Below are positions 41,697 through 54,100 of a DNA stretch of 64,000 nt, piece after piece. The notes beneath the pieces were generated by a model. The model made no database searches. It saw nothing but the letters and a program-made list of their open reading frames with translations, and was not told the DNA's origin. The first letter of the stretch is position 1. Every line of letters starts with the position of its first letter. The position numbers and the translations under genes were made by a program. This DNA is from Tetrapyrgos nigripes (lineage: Eukaryota; Basidiomycota; Agaricomycetes; Agaricales; Campanellaceae): positions 1 through 64,000 of the forward strand of contig JAACJM010000108.1 of NCBI GenBank assembly GCA_013368315.1, in the 5' to 3' direction.

Positions 41697-44113
41697 ATGC
41701 CAAACCTCACAACATCTTTCTATCTTCTTGTTTGCCTCTCAGCGTGTTTCCTCTTGTCAAAACTAGTGCAATCATGGGTTGTGATGTCTAAGGTGGATGC
41801 GTGCTCTCCCTTTTTCATCCTTTTCCTAATTCATCGAAATGAGAACGCGGCTCACAGCTTCACAATGCTAGTTATCGAAGATCCCTACTGCCGGGCCAAG
41901 TGGACTATTCGTCTCGCTGTTTGGAAATGTTCATTTTGCTACCCATGCTCGTCAAATAATTCAAGAAGGGTACGACAAGGTATTGGTCGTTCCTTATCTC
42001 TCCGAGTCGATGAACGAAACACTGATAGAAAATGCACACCTCTCCGTCCAGTACCACGGCCGCGCCTTCAAGATCAGAACACCGGGTCGTTGGTTGGTAG
42101 TTTGCCCCTGGACCAGATCTGCTAAACGATATAAAAAGAGCATCGGATGATCAACTGTCCATCGCCGAAGCATTTAACGACGTAAGTCTTTCTTGCCACT
42201 CCATCGTCTGACAGAATTTATTGATAAGTATCATCAAGACCCTCCAATTAGACTACACTATGGGGCAACAACAGCGTCTCCATCGGTACCACGTTGATAC
42301 TGTCAGAAACAGTCTTACGAGGAATATGTCCGCGAGTTTCGGCGAGGTTAGAGACGAGGTTCAGATGGCATTTGATGACGATATTCCTAGAAGTGTTTCG
42401 GGAGGTACGTATCTATCTCTTTCAGTCTCAATCTGAGTCTAGGAATGTCCTGACGAGAATTTCGCCACTTCGCCACGTAGATTGGGTCGCTGTACCCGCC
42501 TACAATACGATCATGAGGGTCGTGTGCAAGGTTTCTAATAGGTTCTTCGTTGGGCTTCCACTATGTACGTGCCACAGTGCTTCTTCCGCAAGCAATTCAG
42601 ATATTTTTCCAGCTGCTCACGATCATTGTTTGAATTTGCGCTCAGGTCGAAATCCAGATTGGATTGTGAGTGTTGAATGTTCCTGGCATTGAGGAACGCT
42701 CATGGCCTGGATGAATGTCTACGCAGGATCTCAACATCCAGTTCGCACTCGACATCTTCAAAGCTGCTAGTATTATCAACCTCTTTCCTGATTTCCTCAA
42801 GCCGTGAGTCCTATCCCTAGCTCCTGTATCTTTGTTCTTCCTACGCCGTGTACTTATTCCTTGAATGGTATTCCAACGCAGAGTCGTAGGCAATATTCTG
42901 TCTCCTGCCAACGCTGTTCAAACGAAGCGAGCCCTGAGGGATCTCGGAGATATCATTCAAGACAGATTGGACAAGGAGGATGCATATGGTCCTGACTGGG
43001 CCGACAGGCCTGTAAGCACACCATCGTTTGCTCGTTTGCTTCTAGAGAAAAAGTTCTTTCCATATTGCTAGAACGACCTCATCTCTTGGCTCATTCACGA
43101 CAATCCCGGAGGAAAATTTCGTACTGTGACTGATTTGGTGATGCGAATTCTGAGTGTAAATATGGCTTCTATCCACTCGACGGTATGTCTTTAGAACTAC
43201 TTCGATCGGCTCAAGATTTGATATCTAGCTGTTCTTGCCGCATGCAGAGCATAGTAAGTAGTACAGCCTTCGATCTGTGAAGGATACTGACTCATTCAAT
43301 ACAGGAATTCACCAACACTCTCTTCTACCTTGCCATTCAACCCAGCCATGTTATCAACACTCTCCGTGAGGAGATCGACACAGTCGTGAAAGAACATGGA
43401 TGGAGTAAAATCTCCATAGGCTATCTGTGGAAGCTCGACAGCTTTATGAAGGAAACTGCGAGGATGGCTTCCAGCAATGGGCGTAAGTCTAACCCGAAAT
43501 GAATCTCAAAAGCACCAGATTGTTGATGTCTCTACTGACGCAAAAGTTGCGGTCGAGAGAAAAGTGATGAAAGAGTTTGCCCTTTCAGATGGGACCGTGA
43601 TCCCTGTAGGGACCGTCCTTACGGTTCCTAGTCTGGCGATTCATCACGACGAGGTCGGTGTCTTTATCGCAGCCCCTGAAACGCTAACTGATTTTTGTTG
43701 TATCATAACAATCGCTTTCTTGGATACAAAGCGCAATTTCAACGAGTCGCACGTATTCAAACCGTTCCGTTTCTCTGACATGCGGACAAATGAAAGGATC
43801 AAACACCAGATGGTCACCCCAAACGCAGAGTATATTTTTTTCGGGGCCGGACGACATGCATGGTGAGTGTTCACCTCACTGACCTTGCTTGATAGATGGT
43901 GATCAGTTCTTTCTTGTCAATCTAGTCCTGGTCGTTTCTTCGCCGTCAATGAGCTCAAAATCCTCGTAGCTCATACGCTAATGACGTATGACTTGAAATT
44001 AGAAGACAATACTAAGATGCTCCCCGAACCTCAGTGGTTGGGGTATAGAGTTAGCCCCAGTCGAACGGCGAAGGTGTTATTCAGAAGAAGAAACAGAAAC
44101 CTGAAGGTCTAGA
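41697..44113 (+). CDS. Cytochrome P450, CYP512-like, with one frame break
   Basis: ER-anchored heme monooxygenase resembling the agaricomycete CYP512 group. Exon 1 starts at 41697 with a signal-anchor (FYLLVCLSACFLLSKLVQSW), then SKIPTAGPSGLFVSLFG, GRAFKIRTPGRWLVV, SDDQLSIAEAFND, LHRYHVDTVRNSLTRN, DWVAVPAYNTIMRVVCKVSN, DLNIQFALDIFKAASIINLF, LREEIDTVVKEHGW, DSFMKETAR (ExxR) and the heme block FFGAGRHACPGRFF, whose cysteine codon is split by an intron at 43866-43924. The gene has more than ten short introns, and a 6-nt exon (AGCATA, 43248-43253) completes the helix-I region STSIEFTNTLFYLA. One extra base near 42105 breaks the frame between WLVVCP and GPDLLNDI; otherwise all exons join in phase to the stop at 44113. 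Confidence 0.8.
43248..43253 (+). other. 6-nt microexon of the CYP512-like P450
   Basis: AGCATA is bounded by TGCAG upstream and GTAAGT downstream. It encodes Ser-Ile and keeps phase between the exon ending HST and the exon starting EFTNTLF. Without it the flanking exons would lose two residues of a conserved helix-I motif. Confidence 0.6.
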
Positions 44114-44276
44114 ATCTTTCTTCTCCTAGCAGCTATATCAAGTATATGAATTTGTAGTGTGTTAACACAGGACATAGAAAGAAAGAAAGGAAATAAAGAA
44201 GGTGATCAGACCGACATATACATGAAGTGTGAAGCAGAAAGAGCAAAATAAAAATAAAACATCATACCCCTATCAG

Positions 44277-44384
44277 TAACGAGAGTGGGATCGAGCCCAC
44301 GCCCTTTCGGACTAAAGTTAATAGTCATCACGTGACCTGATCCCTGGGCTGGCGCTCTAGTCTAGACCGCTCGACCATCTCGAC
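44277..44384 (-). tRNA. tRNA-like gene (Leu/Ser type), intron-containing, isotype unsure
   Basis: The minus strand has GATGGTCGAGCGGTCTAGAC, typical of a Leu/Ser D arm, an acceptor GTCGAGA pairing five of seven with TCTCGTT, a variable-arm-like TCCGAAAGGG and a T arm GTGGG-CTCGAT-CCCAC with a six-base loop. ACTAGAG and CTTTAGT can pair as an extended anticodon stem around an intron of about 45 nt, but no loop places a T before a clear anticodon. Could be a true tRNA with an intron I cannot delimit, or a pseudogene. Confidence 0.5.
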
Positions 44385-44833
44385 ATATACCAACTGTAGC
44401 AGCTCGTTTCTATGATACAGAGTAAGTCTTTCGGGTGCTTGAAGTTTCGGCTGGAGCTTGGAACTATATCACTCCGTTCTTCCTTACTTCCACCATCCCG
44501 ATTCCGTCTTATTAACCGGTTCTTCGGAATTGACTGGAATGATCCCAGTCAGTGTTCACAGCGCGGTCCAATGGCATCGGGCCACTCGTCCCCGGATGTT
44601 GCACTTCGGCGAGGAAAATCGAAAGTCTAGTCACTCCGCCAGGTGTCTCCTGGGCACGGGGTTTGGGGAACAAGACCTGACTTCCTGAACGTCCCAAAAT
44701 CCCCAGCGGGCGTATGAAATGATCTATCCTATGACTTGCGGTTCCACTCGAGTGCGGGCCTATATAGCAAAGTCTTCTTCCCGCTTTGTGTACGTCTAGG
44801 CTCTGCTAAACTCTTCTCAACCTGTACCTTGTC
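44385..44833. other. Promoter side of the DAK gene, no other gene seen
   Basis: Short frames only. The segment directly precedes the start codon at 44834 and contains a TATATAG-like box near 44760. Confidence 0.45.
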
Positions 44834-47312
44834 ATGGACCGCCATATCTTCGAGGATCACGTCACCAATGCCATTGTCATACGAGCGCTGAAAGGACTCG
44901 TTGCTTCCCATCCAACTCTGGAGCTCTTGGAGCCCATCAAGACTGTTATCGACAAGGACTACGAGAAAGGCAAGGTTGTTACTATTTCTGGTGGAGGAGC
45001 AGGTTGGTGTCCTCATTCTCGCTCTCTTTCACGTTTGCTTATCGGTATTCTGCAGGACATGAACCAGGCTTTGCCTCCTTCGTCGGCCGCGGTCTTCTTA
45101 CCGCTGCAGTTAGTGGAGATGTATTCGCGAGTCCCAGTGCTAAGCAAGTTTATGGAGCTGTCAGAGCGCTACCGAGTGAACGGGGAACCATCTTAATCAT
45201 TACGAATTGTGAGTTATTGTTTGCTCTCTTGTCTCCCCGCCCACTGACACTTTTTACCCAGATACCGGTGACAATCTCCACTTTGGACTTGCATGCCAAC
45301 AAGCCCGAGCCGATGGGATCCAGAATATCGCTATTCTCCCCGTTGGAGATGACGTCTCAGTAGGGAGAACCAAAGGCGCACTTGTAGGCCGAAGGGCAAT
45401 GGCTGGGACGATGCTAGGTTCGTTGTTATATCCTTTTTCTTTTCCCATCAAGCTCATATTATATATGATATACTCCAGTTTGCAAAATCCTCGGCGCCGC
45501 CTCAACAGCGGACTGGTCATTTTCCGAGACGCTTGCGCTCGGTAATGCCTCTGTGGATGGCCTAGCGAGTATTGGATGCACGTTAGGTCATTGTCATGTC
45601 CCAGGACGAATTGGAGGCGGTGGATACCCACTCGTTGAGAAGGACACGGTTGAGATTGGGTTGGGGTTACATAATGAGCCGGTGCGTCTTGATTGTCTTT
45701 TTTGATCTCATTTTTTACAATGTGTTGCACAAGATACTGACGTGCTTGTCATCAACAGGGAATGTGGACCGTCTCTCCTCAACCTTCAACCACTGACCTC
45801 GTCTCGCGCATGCTCAAGCTCATTTTGGAGCAGACAGATCCGAAAGATCGTTTGTACCTTTTGAAAAGGGCGACAGGACGGTATTGTTGGTCAACAACAT
45901 GGGTGGAGTTAGTGTTCTGGAGATGTGGGCAGTCGTTGATGAGGGTGAGCTTTCTTTTTTTAATCCTTTTCTTTTATGTCGTCCACCTCGTTCTCGTTCT
46001 TAACGCGCATATATTTGGCAATATCTGACCTTCCTTATCATCGGTTCTCCACAGTCCTCGACCAACTCGAATCCACCTCAAAACACACTCTTGTCAAAGG
46101 CGAATCCGGGCTTGTCGTTGAACGAATTTACTGCGGTCCCTTCCTCACCTCCCTCAATGCCGTCGGTTTCTCGGTCACCGTTATGAACCTGACGCACACA
46201 GCGAGGGTTTATAACGCTTCCATCGCCTCCGCCTCCTCTTCATCGTCTTCATCATCCCCGAAGGAAATGATCCAGACGACCTCCTCGCGTTACTCGATGC
46301 CAAACATACCACTGCTGCGTGGCAGAACACTACGGTGTATACGCGAGAGAAGAATGGATTAGAGAACAGGACGAGGGCAGAGAAGGTTGTTAAGGATGCT
46401 CCTGGGGTAACGGTTTCTGCATCCAATGGTGAAAGCAGTCATAAGGAAGATGGACCAAAGTTAATAGGTGAGTATATGCGTTAGTTCGTATGTTGTATCG
46501 TCTTCGGTGCTGATCCTTTTTTCGTTTATAGTAACACCCGAGAAACTACGAAACATCATCAAATCTGGTGCTGAAGAGGTGTTGGGATCTGAGCCTGATT
46601 TGACGAAGTGGGATACGGTGAGATTTACAGCTTCTCTTGCCCATCTTTTAGGACGAAGAGCTAACTGGGCTTTGGGGGTAGATTGTCGGAGATGGTGATT
46701 GCGGTGAGACGTGTGCCGCAGGTGCCACCGCCGTGTTGAAAGCACTTGATGAAGGGCTCGGCAAAGACGGGGACTTAGTGAGCGTTTTAAGGGAGTTGAC
46801 CGAGATCGTCGATGGTGAGTCATTTTCATTGGTAGTTGGCTGCCACAGAACACATACTGACATGTTTTTCAACAGACACATGCGGCGGTACCCTCGGTGC
46901 CATCTACTCCATCTTCCTCGCTGCTCTCACTGCCGAAGTCCGCAAAGAATCCGTCGCATCACCCAACATTGAGGTTACTGTGGACATGTCCTTCTGGGGT
47001 CGTACCGCAACAGCGGCCATCGAAACCCTAAAACAAAGCACCAAAGCCCGAGTAGGTCATCGGACAGTCATGGATGCCTTAATTCCGTTCATTGAAGGAT
47101 TACATACTGCGGGATCGGAAGGAAAAGGATTTCAGGAAGCTGTGGAGACATGTAGAAAGGGCGGAGAGGGAACGAAGGAGTTGAAAGCCAAGTTGGGAAG
47201 GGCAACGTATGTGGGTGAAGGGAATGCAGGATCTGAGGGTGGATTGCCGCCGGATCCCGGAGCGATGAGTTTGGTGAGGTTGGTTGAGGGTATGGGGAAG
47301 GTTTTGCTCTAG
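44834..47312 (+). CDS. Dihydroxyacetone kinase (DAK), ATP-dependent
   Basis: Phosphorylates dihydroxyacetone to DHAP (glycerol and formaldehyde detoxification pathways). Nine exons: 44834-45002, 45056-45208, 45262-45417, 45479-45681, 45759-45944, 46055-46467, 46532-46617, 46682-46814 and 46876-47312. DhaK domain: VVTISGGGAGHEPGFASFVG, RGLLTAAVSGDVFASPS, NYTGDNLHFGLA, LGHCHVPGR and GLGLHNEPGMW with the substrate-linking His. DhaL domain: WDTIVGDGDCGET (Mg-ATP binding Asp residues) and DTCGGTLGAIYSIFLAAL, then DMSFWGRTATAA and TKARVGHRTVMDAL. Total exon length is 1936 nt, two short of a multiple of three; single missing bases near 45849 (before FVPFEKGDRTVLLVNN) and near 46256 in a C run (before EGNDPDDLLALLD) account exactly for this. 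Probably assembly errors in a functional gene. Confidence 0.9.
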
Positions 47313-47428
47313 GCTTTTTATTGTCCAGTTTAAAATGTTACGTGGTTGTTTTCTTTCGGGCTGATTCCTGGTGTATGTACCATCGTAATGAACCAACTAA
47401 TCAACTTCATTTGCCATTTATCTACGCA

Positions 47429-49593
47429 TTACATCGCATGTAGCTCCCTCAAGCTATGAATCATCTCTTTCACTCTCTGAGAACGAGGTTTGATGCTACA
47501 TTTGAAAGGAAGTGGGTAGCTTTACGGGTTCCGAATATTAGCTCGTTTCAATCAGGTCAAGCTTCAAATATCCTTACCCGAGCATCCCAGAAGTATACTC
47601 TCCACTCGGTTCAACGACCTTCCCATCCTCATCCACGGCCTTCGTTACATCAAAGCATGCTAAGATGCATGTAATCGCTATCCAAATGGAGGACAACGCC
47701 ATCTCATTACCAGGGCACTGCCGTTTGCCGAATCCAAATGCTGCATCAGGAAAAGCAACACTCGCATCCAGGAATCCGTCTTTTAGGAAGCGTTCCGGGT
47801 TAAACAGGTGTGTATTCGGTCCGTATATGGACTCGTCGTGAAGGATTGCCCTTAAGTGATTTAGTGCCAGGACCGGGGCCAAAGCTTTTCACTCACCATG
47901 AATTGCCCACCACTGTTGCACCCGCTGGGATGTAATATCCTTTGTATTCATCGTCTTCGATACTGCGATATGGTATGCCTTCAAACATCTTGAGCTCGAG
48001 AAGGATCACAACGGACGCAAAGCATGTGCTCACTCAACGGCGTAACTGGAATCCATCTTAGTACTTCCCTCAAGATAGCGTCAAGATAGGGAATAGATCC
48101 AAAATCTGAGAAATCAGGCAGTCGGTCCAGTCCAACGACTTCGTCAATTGCCATTTGTCCTTTCTTTTGGACCTCAGGATTCCTCACTAACGCCAGGATA
48201 AAGGTTCCCAGTGCAGAAACAGTCTGCGGATTTGATTCAGTGGCCAGGTCCAAGTAAAATGCAGATCAGAGGACATACTGTGTCAGAACCAGCTACACAG
48301 TGTCATGGTAAAAGCCGACTCAACTTTGGTAGAGGATAAGAACCCTTACCTGCATACATCGATGCGAGAACACCCTTCAAAACCCTCTCAGCTTCCAGGT
48401 GATCGATATTCGTTGAGGACTCCGACGCCAACCTTTCAAGAGATCGACTAGCGATAGAAGGCACGAAGTTTCCTTTCGTCTACATATGCAGAATGGAAGT
48501 TATGAGCCATGGTTCCTATGACCACTCGCTTAAATGAGAACGCACCATAGCTTGCTTAACAGAATCAAACGTTATGACCGGCATCGCGGAAACAACTTTA
48601 TTCCATTGCTTAGCTTGTGCTTTGAAGCCTGAACCAGGGAACCAATTCGGGACGTGTTTCAGAATGGGAATCTGATCCACTAGGTAGGATCCTGCGTTTG
48701 CTGTACATGCCATCGCGTGCAGGCTCTCTTCCGCAATCTTGACGTACGGGTCGTTTTCGGCTTGCGCGTCGATGCTATATGCCATTGAGAGAATGGTAGT
48801 TCCGGCCATGCTAAGCGGTCAACCAACTTGATAAGCTCAAGACTATCTCCGGCTCTAAAAGGCTTACAATCGCAAATGATTGAGAAAGTCCTCCGGCTTT
48901 TCGAGTAAGAGCACGAGCAGTTTCTGGGTTGCGGAAACCATGACAGGTCTATACTGTAGCAATGCTCGAGGATTTAGTTCTTGATGGAAAACTTTCCGAG
49001 CTTCTATTGCAGAATAGTTCAGTTTGGGCCTTTAAGAATATCACTGCAGCACTGACTTCTCCACTCCTTTCCATAAGGCATGAAAGCAAGATGCCAAGTG
49101 AAGCCCACCCTAACAAACGGAATCAGGCTGAAGCTTTCAATAGAGCGGAATTTGGAACAAACAGTTCATTCAGCATTGTGAAGCGAGGCCTGGGCCAAGT
49201 CTATGGTGATCAACCGGATAATGAAGACTACCCAAAGCACATACCTGTCTGAGTAATTGGAGGATCGCTTATGTAGAAGCTCAGTCGCTGTTTCGAGGGA
49301 ATTGAGGACAATGAGTGGTGTTCCACACATGTTCAAATGAATAACGTCTGAGCCTGAGCAATGTACTCATCAGTATATTGAGATATGACTGAAATTGCGT
49401 GTATCTGACCGTATTCCCTGGACATATCCCTGTACTTGATCCATTCTCCCTCCGAAGGAATATCTAACACGTTTCCAATGATTGGGTAGGCAGGAGGTCC
49501 GGGAGGCAGACGTCGGCGGTATTGCGCCAATCGCTTCAGTATGAAGATGGAAACTAGCAGAGCGAGGATATTCGAGATATAGTTGCCCGGCAT
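47429..49593 (-). CDS. Cytochrome P450 (P450-2), apparently intact
   Basis: Membrane-anchored P450 of the same subfamily as P450-1 and P450-3. Exon 1 (from 49593) has the anchor and hinge (RRRLPPGPPAYPIIGNV). Further exons: DVIHLNMCGTPLIVLNSLE, PRFTMLNEL, VGFTWHLAFMPYGKEWR, KVFHQELNPRALLQYRP, TTILSMAYSIDAQAENDPYV, SGFKAQAKQWNKVVSAMP, NFVPSIASRSLERLA, AGSDT joined to TVSALGTFILALV (the helix-I Thr), ILREVLRWIPVTPL (ExxR), GYYIPAGATVVGNSW, GPNTHLFNPERFL and the heme loop FGFGKRQCPGNEMA. The last exon YPLPFKCSIKPRSQRVK ends at a TAA at 47429 after an intron of about 58 nt. All joins I tested keep phase, although the donor after REYG is GTCAGA, a weak match. Substrate unknown. Confidence 0.85.
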
Positions 49594-50049
49594 GACGAGA
49601 TCGAAGCGTGACGAAAAGCCTGGCGCAATAGTTAGCTCTACCGCTAGGAAGTTGAGAAAATAGGCTCACTGTTGGCAGGGCTAGCGATGGATAGTTTCGT
49701 TGGGAGTTAAGCGACAGTAGTACGGTTGCCGAGCAGTATGTAGGTTTTTGGCCCGAACAAGGCTCAAGCATCGAGGGACTAAGCTTATTCAGTGTTAGTC
49801 GACCTGACGTCAATTACAGCGGTTTGAAAAATTAATGACACTTATTGCTCCTATCAAGTGTTCACAAAATGAAAGACCAGAACGGAGCTCGTCTTATGTT
49901 GGTCTTATGCAGAAAAACCCCTAAGTTACTCATGTTATTCAATCTAGGGCTTGGGGACTCGACTTAGAGAATCCGAGATAGCCAGATTCTTTCAGTGTGC
50001 CGCCAGCCTGAGATAAAGGATATAGATACGAAAAGATAGAAGCTTAGTG
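49594..50049. other. Intergenic between P450-2 and P450-3
   Basis: Presumed promoter of P450-2 (minus) downstream of P450-3. No coding or repeat signal. Confidence 0.45.
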
Positions 50050-50155
50050 TTACAGGGAAACATCCTTCGCGGTATGTATCATCTGCTCTGCTTTGTAAGA
50101 CCGAGGTTTAATGCTACACTTAAAGGGCAGTGGATAGCTGTAGACAGCAGAAGAG

Positions 50156-50685
50156 CAAGGGGTACCCACTTTCTTACTGCCGGACATCACCTTCATTTTC
50201 GGTCATAAGGCCTGACCCCCTCCCCCCCCCTCCCCCCTCTCCTTCCTTTTATGGAAGGTAGTATGTAAGCAAAAGTTACATAAGCTTACCTCATCTCCCC
50301 AACCCCATCATCAACGCTCTTTTGACTCATATTTTACTGCACTAAAAGTGTGTATACATGCTCTTTTTGTCCCTATTTAGATTGTACATATGCTGACCTG
50401 CATTTTTCTTACACTTACTGCCATGATGTCATGCAGTACAAGTCACATGGTTGCAATGGAACGGTCCAGCCTCCTTCTAGATTTGGTTTCTCAGCTAACA
50501 GAATGAGCCTAGATGCTGTTTTTGTCTTCATTTTATGCTTTTAGCAAGTCTTGTACTGAATGGAAGGCTCTTACAGGTCATCCAAGTGCTTATTACATAG
50601 CATGTCACTTTGGGTCATAAGGACCCCTACACCCCCCCCCTCCCCCCAAGGTGATGTCAGGTATTAAGGTTCTGGGTACCCCTTG
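50156..50685. mobile_element. hAT-type MITE, 530 bp, in the last intron of P450-3
   Basis: Perfect 13-bp terminal inverted repeats CAAGGGGTACCCA / TGGGTACCCCTTG extend imperfectly to about 45 bp (GACATCACCTT on both). Flanked by an 8-bp target duplication CAGAAGAG (50148-50155 and 50686-50693). Both subterminal regions carry C-rich runs (about 50216-50240 and 50629-50647). Removal restores a normal intron of about 65 nt ending CTGTCTACAG. Confidence 0.88.
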
Positions 50686-51188
50686 CAGAAGAGTATGTCA
50701 TCAATTTCGTCCATCACAAAGTAGTAGGCTTCATCCTTACCATACAGCACCAGTAGTATACTCCACGTTTGGGTCAATCTCATTCCCGTCCTCGTCTACA
50801 GCTCGAGTTACATCAAAGCACGCTAGGATGCACGCTACCGCTATCCACATGGCTGAAATCGCTAAATCTTGACCACCGCAAAATCCAAGAGAGCCGTCCT
50901 CTTGTAGAAAGCGTTCTGGGTTAAATAGGTGAGGATTTGGTCCATATACTGACTCGTTGTGAAGCATTGCCCTGGCAATATTACCATCAAGTCGCGCTCA
51001 TTGGACCACTCTTGCACAACTGTCACTCACCAATAGGGAACAGTACGGGTATCCCGCAGGTCAAATTTTCTGACCCGTACCCGTACCTGCCAAAACCCGT
51101 ACCCGTGATGACGGGTCAAGGGTAGCAGCGGGGCAGACGGGTCAGAAGCAAAACCTGCGGGATACGGGTATATGCCGGGTACATTTAT

Positions 51189-54100
51189 CTACATATCACT
51201 GAGTACGTCTACGATATCATTGTAACCCTCTGGCATCTCAATATCCTCTGTGTTTTGATCACTAACCTCAATCTCTGGTAGCTTTGCAACGGTCATTACA
51301 TCCTCATCTTGTATAAGCCCCATCAAACTCCATTGCCGAAGGCACATAAGAGCGCGTGTTGTATCAGCAGAAAGCCGATTGCGAACATAGGGTAGAAGGA
51401 ATCGGCCCCTACTGAATACACGCTCAACGTCCGTCGAAGTTGCTAGAGGTAATATTAATTAGACAAGATATATGAGTTGAAGATAGTGAACGCACCGGGT
51501 ATAGTCCAAGGGGGTCCGGACCGGGAAATCCCATACCGGGGGTTGGTAGGTAGGTTCCTCTGGAGGAGGCGAAAAATTTTTTTTTGACCCCCCCGAAAAT
51601 GCGCCTTAGAACAATTTTTCGCTCACTGTTGGCAGTAATACATGTTGTTCACAATGCATCTAAGGTCTGATAATACTGCTTTGACCACGTTGCAGTCAAT
51701 TTTTTGTTGAAGGTTCCGCAAAGCTTCTGACTAGCACAGCAGTTCAAATAATTGATGTAATCATAAGTCACATGCTATTGCTATATTAAGCAGGTAACCT
51801 ACTATATAAGGAAGGTAAGGTAGGTAGGTTCCCTTGATGGGGGCGCAAATTTTTTTTCCGACCCCCGGTATAATTTAATTCTTTTTGGACTCCCTTGGTA
51901 TAGTCAGGTAATCCAGTCCCATACGATAAAGAGTAGGGAAATCTTTCTTCCCTCCATACCACCATCCGAGAACGTCGTCCATAGCTTCAACGTCTGCGCT
52001 GAGGTAACGATCAAGCTCATCACCAAGCTCGCCTGCCTTAGGGGGTTTAAGTGCCGGTAAATCATCGAAACGATTATGCTTCTATGTAAAGATGAGTAGC
52101 CTAGCCGTTAAGTCGAATTGACAAACTCACCTTCGACGCAACAGGTGAAGCAGGCTTGTCAACGTCCATCGGCTCCTCACCACTGGTGTGCTTGTAGTCT
52201 CTATCATATACCTCCTGTACCATTTCCTTCGCAGTCGCAACCCAAGAATCAGGCCAGTCAGCGGTATTGAAATAATTAAGCTTGTGGCGTGGATGTAAAA
52301 CTGTTTTGCATGAGTACTGTCAATACAATAATAATGTAGGACTCAGGGAGGGTTTACTTACTCATAGCGACACGATACACCTCAGAGTAGTCGAATTTTC
52401 CGTAATACTTGTTCAGGGTCTTCTTGGCCAGTGAGACGGCAGCATGTATAGCAGGATCAAACTTCGAACTGAGGCCCATTTCTGTGAACCGTCGGTCTAT
52501 GTCATCGAGGACAGGAAGCACTGTTGCTAGGTTTGGTGTGTTGCAAGAAGAGAATAAGAGCGTAGCATCTCGAAGAACCTGCAAGATTATGAAAGAAGGG
52601 GTCAGAGTCAGAACGCTTAGTCAGAATTCCGCGGAACGAAAACTGACGTCAAGAACCTCATACAGCTGCTCAGCTATCGCCCATTCTTTTTTGCTCAACG
52701 CGTACTGCTGCAATCCGTTGTCTTCCTCGTTGCCAGTAATAGCACGATATGCCTTTTTGTGCTCTTTGTCGATACAATAGCCCAGCAAGTCACAAGTCGA
52801 ATTCCAACATGTAGAGACATCACGTGGAATGACAGTTTGAGGCTGCTTTCTCTCTTCGAGGATCGACCGCCATTGAGGGAGAAGGATGGTGGTAGAGTTG
52901 ATAATCTTGAAGGATGTTTTTTGGAACTGGAAACTATAGTGAGTATGCTTTTCATCTGCAAGTCTCGTCTTACCTTGACTAAAACTTGCTGGACTGGAAT
53001 AATCTGCTTTCGCAGTTCTTCCTTCTCCTCCTCCGACAAGCCCTCCATCATGTCGACAATGAGCTCTTGGCTGTCTTTCTCCTGCTCTCCTCCCTCCTCG
53101 ACTTCCCTCAAACGGGCCTGCAAATCTTCCATGTCCACGCCAGTTGCCAAATCCATCAGAGCCTTTTCAACGTCGTCCATATCTTCCACTTTCTTGCTTG
53201 ATGTTACATCAAACAACTTCGTCAAGCTTTTACCAACTAAATTGATGATATGATTAAAGCAACGAGTCCGGTTTGGTTCCCCAGGGAAGTCAGGAAGAAG
53301 TGTCTCAAGTGCAGATATCATGGTGTCGTTGGATGAGGCATTGTCTGCTGTAATACTGAAAATCTAGGGTGCATAGTGAGCATAGATAATTTGAGGTTGG
53401 AAGCATGTACTAACTTTGTCTTCAATTCCAAACTCCATCAGTATTCCAGCGAACACTTCAGCCAGCTTTTCACCACTGTGAGACTGAAGAAGACTGTGAG
53501 TACTGAGAACATCGTAGGTTATTGTGGAACTAACTGTTGCAACCTCAACAAAGTCTAGTAGAAAACTCAATGGTTCGCCGTCATGCTCCAAATGAACTGT
53601 CACTGCGATATATGCTCGGTGATTTGGTGAGCTCCATGTGTCCGTTGCAAAGTTTATGTCACCTTCATATTCCTTTTTCTCTTTTAGATTAACAATCCAG
53701 ACGAGCAGTTCTGGTATACACACCTGCAACATGGAAGCAATCCGCCGACAAGTCTTTGCAAAGACCATTTTGACATCTCGGGCTACAGTCATTGGATGCG
53801 GTAAGTAGTAGCCAGGTCTGCCTGTCTTCATGAGGCACTGAAAACCTCTGTCCTTGACTATAGCGAATTGCCGACCACTCTCAGCTACCCAGCGGACAAT
53901 CTCCGCCCTTAGAGACAATCAGATCTGAGCATTGTAGAGAGGACATCGACATACCTTGTCTCCCATGATGTATGTTGGTGATGACTGTACGTGACTATTC
54001 CCTTCTTTCCACGCTTAAACACTGCACTGATAGTCCCATCCCTCAAGTACCCTGCAGCAGCCTTTCGTGCATCGCCAACCTTCAACCCCTGGACTCCAGT

